15,295 bases of DNA from Clostridiales bacterium UBA7001 (GCA_002449785.1 DJXP01000027.1:1-15295), one strand, 5' to 3'. Shown: positions 6,556 through 14,078, counted from the stretch's first letter. Translations and numbers: made by a program. The notes: generated from the letters alone by a model not told the origin.

Positions 6556-7707
6556 TTATGTTGTCTTTTCCTCATTTTGTTCACCTTCAGGTTCTTTATG
6601 TAATCCATCATTTCGGTTACATAACACTTTACTTGTCCCTTCTTGTACTCTCATTAATTCCTCTTCAGTCAAGCTCCACACTGCATCATTTTCACGGATA
6701 CCTAAAACTGGTTTTGCAGTCTCCAATTTTTTTAAATCATCATTACCATTTCTATTAAAAAATCTACCAATTTTTGTGCACCAATCCATAACTCTAGTAA
6801 AAAAACCTTGTTTTTCTTTTATAATTTCTGATGGTAATTTTACAAATGAATTTTCATTTTTATTTATAAAATCTAATATTTCCATAGGATTTTCTTTTAG
6901 ATTTCTTATATAATCTTCACCCGTTTTATTAATTGGAAGATCTTGAAATTCTATCCTTTTGCTAGCTCTTACAAATGTATCTCCATAAATTTTAGCATTT
7001 TTTTCACTTAGGTAAAAATAACCTTTTGATATTATTCTTCTTCCTAGTTTTTCTATTTCTATTGCATCTTCTTTAGGTACTCCCAATTTTATTAAATTTT
7101 CCTTTTGAATAAAATACCCTGGATGAGGTGCTACTCTCTTAATTCTATTATTTTCATCTGTAAAAATACTATGCTCGCAGTTCTCTTTTATACAAAACTG
7201 CCTAAAAGTAGGGTCTAATACAAAAGGATAATTCTGTGTTATTCCATTTTTATCCTTTATTGGTATTTGAGTAGCCAAAACAGAATGATGTAGTGCTGTT
7301 GAGTTCCACCCATTTCTCATTCTATTTAAATCTTCTTCTGACATTGGAATATCTCCAATGCATTCTGCTGTATTAAATGGAATCGCCTCTAATCCCATTT
7401 TTCTAAGTAATTTATAATTAAAAGTCTGTGTTGGACAGCATTGTCCTGTCATTGGACTTGTTGTTGGAGATTCAAATGTATATCTAACCGCAAAATTCCT
7501 TGCACTATATGTTACCCAATCTAATAATAGCTCAGCTTCTTTTACTGAAATACCATCTCTAGATTCTCCGGAAGTATATCTTTTTATTTTTAATTCTATA
7601 TTTTTTAGTTCTTCTAATTTTTCATTATCAAATTCAGGATAATAGACAGAAGAATCGCTTAATACATATGATTCTTGATTGTTTTTTTCTTCAGAACTAT
7701 TAATTAT
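6556..7707 (-). CDS. Papain/transglutaminase-like protein with non-standard start codon
   Basis: A 383-residue protein if read from ATA at 7707 (or ATT at 7704). No ATG, GTG or TTG occurs in frame until ATG 7452, which has no ribosome binding site and falls three codons before the likely active site. A good site, GAGGTGAG, precedes 7707, and the 85 added residues read like protein (for example EAELLLDWVTYSARNFAVRY). A Cys-His-Asp set fits a papain-like fold: TGQCCPTQ (C90/C91), ALHHSVL (H140/H141) and FVLDPTFRQF (D165); the DPTxRQF pattern recurs in papain-like toxins, peptidases and transglutaminase relatives. The region after residue 200 is helical and unassigned, with a charged tail. Possible roles are cysteine peptidase, deamidase or transglutaminase. 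Second gene of the operon. Confidence 0.8.
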   Translation of the reverse strand: MINSSEEKNNQESYVLSDSSVYYPEFDNEKLEELKNIELKIKRYTSGESRDGISVKEAELLLDWVTYSARNFAVRYTFESPTTSPMTGQCCPTQTFNYKLLRKMGLEAIPFNTAECIGDIPMSEEDLNRMRNGWNSTALHHSVLATQIPIKDKNGITQNYPFVLDPTFRQFCIKENCEHSIFTDENNRIKRVAPHPGYFIQKENLIKLGVPKEDAIEIEKLGRRIISKGYFYLSEKNAKIYGDTFVRASKRIEFQDLPINKTGEDYIRNLKENPMEILDFINKNENSFVKLPSEIIKEKQGFFTRVMDWCTKIGRFFNRNGNDDLKKLETAKPVLGIRENDAVWSLTEEELMRVQEGTSKVLCNRNDGLHKEPEGEQNEEKTT

Positions 7708-7753
7708 AACTCACCTCTTCTCTTAAGCAATTTTTCAAAATTCACGTTAGTAA

Positions 7754-8743
7754 TTAATCTATTTTTTCGTATCCATCTCTTGTTAGTCTTATTGTTTGGT
7801 CACCTTCATATGTTAAAATACTATCTGCACCATATTCTTCTACCCATCCTCTAACTGTAATACTTTCCCACTTTCCTGTATTAAATCCTTCTCCTCCATC
7901 ATTATCATAAAGCCATTTTGGTGAATTAAAAATACAAAGCTCAGGGTTTATAGCATCATAAACTTCTTTAGTAACACCGGTTTGACCATGATGTGCCATC
8001 TGTACTGCAAAACTTTTTAATTTATCTTTTCTTTCTAATAACTCAGTAGCAGCTCTAATTCCTGAATCTCCTAAAAATATAATGCTTTTATCTACATCAG
8101 TTGCAGTAAGTTTAAATGTCATACTTGCCTCATTACCATTATCTGCATCTGTAATTTCAGGATTTGCAACTCTTATAATATCTACTCTTACATTATCTAT
8201 TTCAATTTGCTCATTTTCTTCACATTGAATTTGATTATGTATTTTTTCAGTATTTAATTTTAGTGTTTCTAAAAGTGCATGTTCAGATTCATATCCTCTT
8301 TTATCATTTGCTTCATACCACTCATCTGTAAGTAAACTATAGCAAACATTATCTACTTCAATATTTTCTTCATTAATTAATTTAACAAACGCTCCAACAT
8401 GATCTTCATGTCCATGTGTAAAAAACCAGTAATCTACTTTTCCATTTCCATATTCATTTATATAGTTAAGAACAAAATTACTATCTATGCCATGTCCACC
8501 ATCAACTATAATTAAATAATTATTTTTAGTTCTTATAATATATCCCATTGAATTAACATTTCCATTTGACTCCATAGTAGAAGCCCCTAAAGCTGTAATT
8601 TTTATTCCTTCAGTTCTTCTAATATATTCTTCTGTTTCTTTAGCAGAATTACTTGTGGGTACATATACTCGTGTATAATATATACCACATATTATTAATA
8701 TAAAAAGCAGCATAATAAAAAATATTATAATATTTTTTTTCAT
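7754..8743 (-). CDS. Membrane-anchored metallo-beta-lactamase-fold hydrolase, ComEC-like
   Basis: A 329-residue protein. The start at 8743 is used because GGAGG lies directly upstream, inside the longer frame that begins at 8755. A single hydrophobic segment at residues 4-24 (NIIIFFIMLLFILIICGIYY) after MKK is an uncleaved anchor or signal, so the catalytic domain should face outside. Metal-binding motifs are THGHEDHVGA at about 109-118, IIFLGDSG with the bridging Asp, and MAHHGQTG with the distal His, as in the hydrolase domain of ComEC/Rec2 and its stand-alone relatives; DxDH-type residues are intact. Substrates in this group include nucleic acid phosphodiesters and small phosphate or lactone compounds; which applies is unknown. 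It is the first gene of the operon, behind the promoter at 8774-8802, with 46 bases to the next gene. Confidence 0.88.
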   Translation of the reverse strand: MKKNIIIFFIMLLFILIICGIYYTRVYVPTSNSAKETEEYIRRTEGIKITALGASTMESNGNVNSMGYIIRTKNNYLIIVDGGHGIDSNFVLNYINEYGNGKVDYWFFTHGHEDHVGAFVKLINEENIEVDNVCYSLLTDEWYEANDKRGYESEHALLETLKLNTEKIHNQIQCEENEQIEIDNVRVDIIRVANPEITDADNGNEASMTFKLTATDVDKSIIFLGDSGIRAATELLERKDKLKSFAVQMAHHGQTGVTKEVYDAINPELCIFNSPKWLYDNDGGEGFNTGKWESITVRGWVEEYGADSILTYEGDQTIRLTRDGYEKID

Positions 8744-8773
8744 TTTTTCCTCCATTTTTACTCTTATCTTTGA

Positions 8774-8802
8774 ATTATATATTTTTTTGAACTTTTTTTC
8801 AA
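8774..8802 (-). promoter_or_regulatory. Promoter of the six-gene minus-strand operon
   Basis: On the minus strand TTGAAA (8802-8797), a 17-base spacer and TATAAT (8779-8774) give a near-consensus promoter with a start near 8767. It is back to back with the promoter of the metallopeptidase unit in a 154-base intergenic region, so the two units could share control. Confidence 0.8.
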
Positions 8803-8859
8803 TAAGTTTATAAAATATGAAAAAGTAACTTTTCTGTTATAGAATTTGTATAAATTAAA

Positions 8860-8868
8860 TGGTATAAT
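8860..8868 (+). promoter_or_regulatory. Extended -10 promoter of the metallopeptidase-GH30 unit
   Basis: TGGTATAAT at 8860-8868 is a perfect extended -10 element. No good -35 hexamer lies 16-18 bases upstream (TTGTAT at 8846 is too close), so promoter strength may depend on the extended element or an activator. Confidence 0.55.
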
Positions 8869-8897
8869 TTATTAATATATTATATTTGGAGTTTATT

Positions 8898-9134
8898 ATG
8901 TTTAAAGAATTAGCTGAAGAAAAATATTTAAAAAGAATATCAATAGATCCAAAGCTCATTCCAGCTTTTAAAAATGTAATGGCAAGATTAGACGACTATT
9001 TTTTAAAAAATGGATACAGTAATGTTAAAGACTACTGGGAATTATTTGAAAAAGCTCTTTTAATGCCTGAAGAAAATTCTTATACTAAATATTTAGGAAA
9101 TGGAAAATACAATTCAAATCGGATTTATCGGTAA
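8898..9134 (+). CDS. N-terminal fragment of the metallopeptidase gene (frameshifted)
   Basis: A 78-residue frame starting at ATG 8898, with TTTGGAG ending 6 bases upstream; the earlier in-frame TTG at 8886 would cover this site. The product is helical and soluble (IDPKLIPAFKNVMARLDDYF, then VKDYWELFEKALLMP). It ends at TAA 9132-9134 after NSNRIYR, overlapping by 35 bases the next frame, which has no proper ribosome binding site. Removing one A from the AAAA run at 9104-9107 joins both frames smoothly (KYLGNG followed by NTIQIGFIGKKL), giving a single 653-residue protein. I therefore read this as the front part of one gene broken by a one-base insertion, an assembly error or a phase-variable run. 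It could also be a genuine small coupled gene. Confidence 0.7.
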   Translation: MFKELAEEKYLKRISIDPKLIPAFKNVMARLDDYFLKNGYSNVKDYWELFEKALLMPEENSYTKYLGNGKYNSNRIYR

Positions 9135-10860
9135 GAAATTATCAATTGAAATAAGTGATAGTCTTCCACCACAAAAACCTGGAGTATATTCTGGAAATAT
9201 TAATTTTAATATAAAAGATAACACATCTGATGAATATATTAGATTAAGCTCAAAGTTCGTACAATCAGCATCACAAATAGAAATAGAAAAAACATTATGT
9301 CATGAATTTATACATTTTCTTGTAATGAATAATCTGGTTTTACTAGATTCTGATTCAGAATTATTTTTATCAGGCTTTCTAAATGAAGGGTATACTGAAA
9401 TGATCACACAAGAAATATATCCAAATGTATTGCCTACATATATACCTCAAGTAGCAATAACAAATTTAGCACATACTTTAACTAATACAAAAAAGGATTT
9501 TTCTAAATTTTTATTACAAAGAGTTCCTTTTAAAAACAATAATATAGATTCACCAGAATACAATAATTTTATTCGTGATATCACATTATATCATCAATTG
9601 TATTCAAGATACGGTGAAAAAGCTAATCCAAATAACTTAATGTCTGCCATTGACCATTTAATAAACTATTCTATAGAGTCAAGAATGAGTGTGCCACAAG
9701 ATGAACTGCTAAATAATTATATAGATTTATATCAAAAAATAGATAAATATGGCACACCTTTTAAAGGTAGCCCAACAAAATCAATTGAGTCTTCTAGCAA
9801 TGAGCAATCAAAACACTTAAGCCAGTTAGATAAGGCTTTTCTATATAAATTACATGGAAAAAAACATGCAAATTTTGAAGGTGCAACAATTGCACTTTCA
9901 AAAATAAGAGAATTATTAGGCAGTGAGAAAAAATCTAAAAGTCCAAACATTTTTACTGAAAATGTTGATGGATTAGAATATAGTTTTGAAATAAATAGTG
10001 ATAAAACATGTAATGTATATTGTTTAGGTAAACTTGTAGGATCTAATCTTAAAGATTATAATGCAGTAATAAATACTGTAAAAAACATTAAAATTGTTTG
10101 TATGCCTAAGTTATATGGTAAAATTTTAATAACTTCTAATTCTGAAACAAAAGCAGTTGATGTTTCCCAAAAAGCTATTATAAAAAACGAAAATGAAATA
10201 AATAGAAAAAGATTAGAAGAAAAAAACGTATCTGAATTACTTTATAATAAAAATTTTGTAGAAGATGCTTCTATTCTATTTTCTGAAAAATATGATTATA
10301 CTAAAGTTGAAAGAGTTACTCTTCCTTCTCTAGGCCATGATGAAGAAGCTCCTCTTGTTTATGTTCTTTATCTTAAAGATGGCAATTCTATTATTTTAGA
10401 TTCAAATGGACAAGAGATACCTATTACAAAAGATATTCAAAACCAAACCACAGCTAAGCTGAGTGGATTAGCTGGAAATCCATCTAATTATTCATATTAT
10501 TATACTAATATTGATAAAGAAGATAATATGTTTGTTGCTAACATAGGAGAAAATAAAACAATTGGAATTTCAATGGGAGATAATAATGAAATTAAAATTA
10601 CTCGATTAACCGGTTCTACCGCATTCGTTGGTGAGAAAGAATTATTATTTGGCAATAATTCTGGCTTATATAATAGTTTAATTTCCGGAAAAGAAAAATC
10701 TGTAGAATCTTCAGATGGAAAAAATACAAATATTCAAAACTATGTAGATAAACAAGATTTAATGAGCTTAATTGATGGTCTATCTCCTGAGCAGATAAGA
10801 GAAGCACAAGAATTAATTAAAAACTTAATAAAAGATACTCCATCACGCCCTAGTCCATAA
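9100..10860 (+). CDS. HExxH zinc metallopeptidase-like protein, main part
   Basis: A 586-residue frame, continuing the preceding frame shifted by one base. HEFIH at residues 68-72 followed by EGYTE at 96-100 is a gluzincin-like zinc site: two His ligands and catalytic Glu, then a downstream Glu. The text before it (KPGVYSGNINFNI) looks like a beta strand pair typical of such folds. There is no signal peptide or membrane helix in either frame. Residues 250-586 contain no known domain; they look beta-rich and polar, with a short helical C-terminus (SPEQIREAQELIKNLIK) ending in a Pro-rich tail. The ATG at 9100 has only AGGA one base upstream, too close for normal initiation. The product may be a cytosolic or non-classically exported peptidase. 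The GH30 gene follows 27 bases later in the same transcript. Confidence 0.8.
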   Translation: MENTIQIGFIGKKLSIEISDSLPPQKPGVYSGNINFNIKDNTSDEYIRLSSKFVQSASQIEIEKTLCHEFIHFLVMNNLVLLDSDSELFLSGFLNEGYTEMITQEIYPNVLPTYIPQVAITNLAHTLTNTKKDFSKFLLQRVPFKNNNIDSPEYNNFIRDITLYHQLYSRYGEKANPNNLMSAIDHLINYSIESRMSVPQDELLNNYIDLYQKIDKYGTPFKGSPTKSIESSSNEQSKHLSQLDKAFLYKLHGKKHANFEGATIALSKIRELLGSEKKSKSPNIFTENVDGLEYSFEINSDKTCNVYCLGKLVGSNLKDYNAVINTVKNIKIVCMPKLYGKILITSNSETKAVDVSQKAIIKNENEINRKRLEEKNVSELLYNKNFVEDASILFSEKYDYTKVERVTLPSLGHDEEAPLVYVLYLKDGNSIILDSNGQEIPITKDIQNQTTAKLSGLAGNPSNYSYYYTNIDKEDNMFVANIGENKTIGISMGDNNEIKITRLTGSTAFVGEKELLFGNNSGLYNSLISGKEKSVESSDGKNTNIQNYVDKQDLMSLIDGLSPEQIREAQELIKNLIKDTPSRPSP

Positions 10861-10887
10861 TTATCTTTGAAAGGAAAATATCATAGT

Positions 10888-12210
10888 ATGGAAATTTACA
10901 AATATGAGACAAACTACAAAAGGAATCTATTTTTTAATAAGACTAAAGTAACATCAAAAAAGATTTTAAAAAATCCAGAGTATCAAGTAATAAATATATA
11001 TCCTGAAATAAAATACCAAGATTTTATTGGATTTGGTGGTGCTTTTACTCAGAGCTCTGGAATAAATTTTTCTAAACTTTCAGATGAAAAAAAAGATTCT
11101 CTTATAAAAGATTACTTTTCTAAAGATGGATTAGATTATTCACTTGGAAGACTTACTATTGGAAGTTCAGACTTTTCAGATAAATCTTATTCCTATTCCA
11201 AAAAGTCAGATTTATCTGATTTTAGCATAGATGAAGACAAAAACTATATAATACCACTTATAAAAAAAGCCATAGATACAAAAAAAGACTTAAAATTTTT
11301 AGCTTCACCATGGAGCCCTCCTAAATTTATGAAGTCAAACAAAATGTTAGTCCTTGGTGGAAAACTTTTAGATAAATATAAACAAACTTATGCTAATTAT
11401 TTAGTAAAATATATTAAAGCATATGAAAAAGAAAGAATTAATATAGATTATATAACTGTTCAAAATGAGCCAAATGCTGTTCAAACTTGGGAATCTTGTA
11501 TTTATACAGATAAAGAAGAAGCAGAATTTGCCATAAAATACTTATACCCTACTTTTCAGAATAATAATATTAATACTAAAATTTTTATTTGGGACCAAAA
11601 TAGAGAAAAACTATTTACAAGAGCAATAAGTGAATTAAATAGTAATGATGCATTAAAAGCAATATCTGGAATTGCATTCCACTGGTATACAGGAGACCAT
11701 TTTGAAAATATAAAATTAGTATCTGAAACATTTCCCGGAAAGCTATTATTTCATACCGAAATTTGCACAGGATTTTCACATTTTAAACCAAATGAAGAAT
11801 TAAAAAATGCTGAAATGTATGCTCATGACATTATTGGAGATTTGAATAATGGTGTTAATGCATATTTTGACTGGAATCTTCTTCTAGACCATAAAGGTGG
11901 CCCAAACCATAAACTAAATTACTGCAATAGTCCAATTATGCTAAATAATGATTGGTCAGATTATATTAAGACTCCAACTTACTACTACATTGGACATTTT
12001 AGTAAACTTATTAAGCCAGGTGCTAGAAGATTAGCATTTAGCAGATATACAGATAGCATAGAAGTTACTAGTTTTATTAACCCAGACAATAGTATAGCAA
12101 TTGTTCTACTTAATAAAAATGATCATAATAAAGAATACAATCTTTGCATAAATGGAACTACAATTCACGATAATTTAGATAGCCATGCTATCGTAAGCTA
12201 CATTCTTTAG
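10888..12210 (+). CDS. Glycoside hydrolase family 30 (glucosylceramidase / beta-1,6-glucanase type)
   Basis: A 440-residue (beta/alpha)8 retaining glycosidase. Family landmarks are YQDFIGFGGAFTQSSGINF near the N-terminus, GLDYSLGRLTIGSSDFS, LKFLASPWSPPKFMKSN, the acid/base Glu in TVQNEPNA (about residue 194), FHWYTGDHF, and the nucleophile Glu in LFHTEICTG (about 291). The small C-terminal beta domain (SIEVTSFINPDNSIAIVLLN) is present. Substrates in the family include glucosylceramide and beta-1,6-glucans; the exact one cannot be read. There is no signal peptide, so it should act inside the cell, probably on imported oligosaccharides or glycosides. ATG 10888 is used; AAAGGA lies 12 bases upstream, and a TTG at 10867 would precede that site. 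No transporter gene is nearby. The gene ends just before a large palindrome. Confidence 0.93.
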   Translation: MEIYKYETNYKRNLFFNKTKVTSKKILKNPEYQVINIYPEIKYQDFIGFGGAFTQSSGINFSKLSDEKKDSLIKDYFSKDGLDYSLGRLTIGSSDFSDKSYSYSKKSDLSDFSIDEDKNYIIPLIKKAIDTKKDLKFLASPWSPPKFMKSNKMLVLGGKLLDKYKQTYANYLVKYIKAYEKERINIDYITVQNEPNAVQTWESCIYTDKEEAEFAIKYLYPTFQNNNINTKIFIWDQNREKLFTRAISELNSNDALKAISGIAFHWYTGDHFENIKLVSETFPGKLLFHTEICTGFSHFKPNEELKNAEMYAHDIIGDLNNGVNAYFDWNLLLDHKGGPNHKLNYCNSPIMLNNDWSDYIKTPTYYYIGHFSKLIKPGARRLAFSRYTDSIEVTSFINPDNSIAIVLLNKNDHNKEYNLCINGTTIHDNLDSHAIVSYIL

Positions 12211-12213
12211 GAT

Positions 12214-12270
12214 CCAAGAGGGACGTTTCTATTTTGGACATTTTGTCCCAAACAGAAACGTCCCTCTTGG
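12214..12270. repeat. REP-like 57-base palindrome between convergent genes
   Basis: CCAAGAGGGACGTTTCT (12214-12230) and AGAAACGTCCCTCTTGG (12254-12270) are perfect 17-base inverted arms. The inner part continues the pairing (TTTTGGACA with TGTCCCAAA, one mismatch) down to a 3-base loop, so nearly the whole element folds. It has no T tract, and its GGGACG/TGTCCC core resembles dispersed palindromes I recall from firmicute genomes and associated with REP-type tyrosine transposases. It lies between the GH30 stop and the cysE stop and may also act as a bidirectional terminator. Confidence 0.85.
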
Positions 12271-12274
12271 CCCC

Positions 12275-12787
12275 CTACTTAATTATTTCATTAAATTTTA
12301 CAACCGTAGAATTACTTGGAACACTTTTGGTAATAGTTGCATTTGCACCAATTTTAACATTATCTCCAATTTTTATTGGACCTAAAATTTTTGCCCCTGC
12401 TCCTATTACTACATTATTTCCTATATCTGGATGTCTTTTGCATTTATCTTTTCCTGTTCCTCCAAGTGTTACGCCATGATAAATTGTGCAATTATCTCCA
12501 ATCGTTGCAGTTTCTCCTACAACTATTCCCATCCCATGGTCTATAAATAAGCTTAAACCAATTTTAGCTCCTGGATGAATTTCTATACCTGTAAAGAATC
12601 TTGCAAAATTTGATAATAGTCCAGATAAAAAATAAAGCTTATTTACATATAAAAAATGTGAAAGTCTATAAAAGACCAAAGCATGAAATCCCGGATATAA
12701 AAATAATACATGAATTATGCTTTTACATGCTGGGTCTTTTTCTTCTATGTTTTTAGCATCACTATATAATCTTTTTATAAAATTCAT
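12275..12787 (-). CDS. cysE: Serine O-acetyltransferase
   Basis: A 170-residue enzyme that transfers acetyl from acetyl-CoA to L-serine, the first step of cysteine synthesis. Evidence: the N-terminal helical part NIEEKDPACKS and YPGFHALVFYRLSHFL, then a left-handed beta-helix with the family signature DHGMGIVVGETATIGDN, YHGVTLGGTGKD and hexapeptide repeats to IGANATITKSVP. It is short, like the firmicute cysE type, and its tail is FNEIIK instead of the common GIPAR ending. ATG 12787 is chosen because GGTGAT lies about 5 bases upstream, within the longer frame from 12799. No T-box or other leader is seen: only about 50 bases separate it from the upstream terminator, and no convincing promoter could be picked. 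Confidence 0.93.
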   Translation of the reverse strand: MNFIKRLYSDAKNIEEKDPACKSIIHVLFLYPGFHALVFYRLSHFLYVNKLYFLSGLLSNFARFFTGIEIHPGAKIGLSLFIDHGMGIVVGETATIGDNCTIYHGVTLGGTGKDKCKRHPDIGNNVVIGAGAKILGPIKIGDNVKIGANATITKSVPSNSTVVKFNEIIK

Positions 12788-12840
12788 TTTAATCACCATT
12801 ATAGTTTATGATAATTAATCTATAGTTGTTACTAGTACAT

Positions 12841-12872
12841 AAAAAAGCCTCTATGGCAATGCATAAAGGCTT
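12841..12872 (-). terminator. Terminator of the small membrane protein gene
   Basis: On the minus strand AAGCCTTTATG pairs with CATAGAGGCTT (12845-12872, one mismatch, loop of 6) and is followed by TTTTTT. It sits directly after the membrane protein stop at 12884. Confidence 0.85.
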
Positions 12873-12883
12873 ATATATTTTTA

Positions 12884-13495
12884 CTATCTAACAAAAAATG
12901 AAAAAATGTAAATTCCCACTAACATAAAAATTGAAATAAGTGAAAGCATTGTTGCAGTATTATATTTTCTTGTATATTTTTCATTTAAACTATTATTTTT
13001 CCTTGCTACTGATTTATATGTATTTATAATAGATTTTAAAACTTGTTCATATGAAATATTTCTAAAATGGTCAACTATAAATTCTTTAACATCTAATTTC
13101 AAATACTTTTTAGTGCTCAAAATTCTAATATATTTTATTATACTAATAGAGCAAACTACAATTTCAGCAAAGCAAATGCATAAAAATATAATTCTTAAAG
13201 CAATTTGCCCTCCACTAAGATTATTCCATCCTATATTCAGTTCCATAATATTTAATTTAACTAATACTAAAAAAACTATCAGAACACATATTAAAATCAT
13301 GTATAAAGATTTTGTGTCTAAATTTTTTTTGCTTTTTTCCTCTTCAATATAAGAACTTTTACAAAAACTAAGCAATAAATTTAATTTTTCTAGTTCATCA
13401 TTATTTTGAAGCTCATTTCCTTCAATGTTTTCGTTTTTTTCTATTTCTTCTATTTCATTTTTTTCTTTTGTTTTAGGTGATTTTAAATTTCTCAT
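12884..13495 (-). CDS. Small membrane protein of unknown function
   Basis: A 203-residue protein with a charged, glutamate- and asparagine-rich N-terminal 60 residues and three predicted membrane segments, near 64-82 (LYMILICVLIVFLVLVKL), 98-121 and 180-201. Between the second and third lies a basic, soluble stretch (FIVDHFRNISYEQVLKSI). The layout resembles small clostridial membrane proteins that sit next to signalling proteins, but no family motif is visible and no function is claimed. The start is supported by GGGGAG 5 bases upstream. It has its own promoter and terminator, so it is a single-gene unit. Confidence 0.8.
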   Translation of the reverse strand: MRNLKSPKTKEKNEIEEIEKNENIEGNELQNNDELEKLNLLLSFCKSSYIEEEKSKKNLDTKSLYMILICVLIVFLVLVKLNIMELNIGWNNLSGGQIALRIIFLCICFAEIVVCSISIIKYIRILSTKKYLKLDVKEFIVDHFRNISYEQVLKSIINTYKSVARKNNSLNEKYTRKYNTATMLSLISIFMLVGIYIFSFFVR

Positions 13496-13538
13496 TTTTA
13501 CTCCCCTAAAATAAAGACTATTAGTATATTTTTTTCAT

Positions 13539-13567
13539 AGTATATCACAAAATAAGTTTTTTTACAA
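13539..13567 (-). promoter_or_regulatory. Promoter of the small membrane protein gene
   Basis: On the minus strand TTGTAA (13567-13562), a 17-base spacer and TATACT (13544-13539) preceded by TGA form a good extended -10 promoter. Confidence 0.7.
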
Positions 13568-13573
13568 GAGCTT

Positions 13574-13639
13574 GCAGACAGTGTGACAGGATTCTTTTCT
13601 AAAAATCTAAGTTAACAGGCCCAATGTCCTACTGTCTGC
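13574..13639. repeat. Inverted repeat with GCAGACAGT arms
   Basis: GCAGACAGT (13574-13582) and ACTGTCTGC (13631-13639) are perfect 9-base inverted arms, 48 bases apart. The interior holds more GC-rich words (GTGACAGG, AGGCCC, TGTCCT) than its surroundings. There is no T tract on either strand. It may be a degenerate REP-like element or a weak terminator for the gene ending at 13653. Confidence 0.6.
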
Positions 13640-13652
13640 TCCTACTACCTGA

Positions 13653-14078
13653 TTATAAAAACTTCTTAAGCCTATTTATACTGTTTTCTTGAAATCTAAT
13701 AAAACCATTTAAAACATCTTTTACACTCTGAGTAGCTTCTGGGCTCTCATTTAATAATTTAAAGCCTTTGATAACGCCCATATCATATCCTTGAATCAAC
13801 AGTTCAGATAACTTTGAATTAGATGTATCTTTCATAGTATTCATTTGTATACCAGTCCATCCCATAACTTTTTGATTAATTGGTACATCATCTGGAATCT
13901 CTCCTATTTCATTAAACGCCTCATTTACTTTATCTAAAGTTGTTTGATAAGAATTATACTGAGTACTAAGTTCATCTATAAATTCCTTATCTTCACACTT
14001 TTTAGATATTTCTTCTAATGAAGCCATTCCCATAGTTACTCCTTTATGAATTTCATTTAAAATTGTTAAATCATCCAT
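13653..14078 (-). CDS. Predicted four-helix-bundle protein
   Basis: A 141-residue, almost entirely helical soluble protein. Four long helices can be read: LTILNEIHKGVTMGMASLEE, KEFIDELSTQYNSYQTTLDK, INQKVMGWTGIQMNTMKDTS, and a last one ending in GFIRFQENSINRLKKFL. The arrangement resembles ferritin-like or DUF2383-type bundles often seen in clostridia, though the Glu/His pairs of a di-iron site are not obvious. A short loop (EIGEIPDDVP) separates helices two and three. The start has GGAGGT 5 bases upstream. No clear promoter was found in the shared upstream region. The role is unknown. Confidence 0.8.
   Translation of the reverse strand: MDDLTILNEIHKGVTMGMASLEEISKKCEDKEFIDELSTQYNSYQTTLDKVNEAFNEIGEIPDDVPINQKVMGWTGIQMNTMKDTSNSKLSELLIQGYDMGVIKGFKLLNESPEATQSVKDVLNGFIRFQENSINRLKKFL

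Noticed and set aside
6488..6913. Plus-strand open frames opposite the papain-like gene
   Set aside because: They are composed of shadow sequence rich in Ser, Leu and Phe, with no ribosome binding site, and overlap a coherent minus-strand gene.
12234..12479. Plus-strand open frame opposite cysE
   Set aside because: It is the antisense shadow of the hexapeptide-repeat region of cysE.
12798..12803. TATAAT on the minus strand just before cysE
   Set aside because: Transcription from it would begin at or within the ribosome binding site, and no -35 lies at the right distance.
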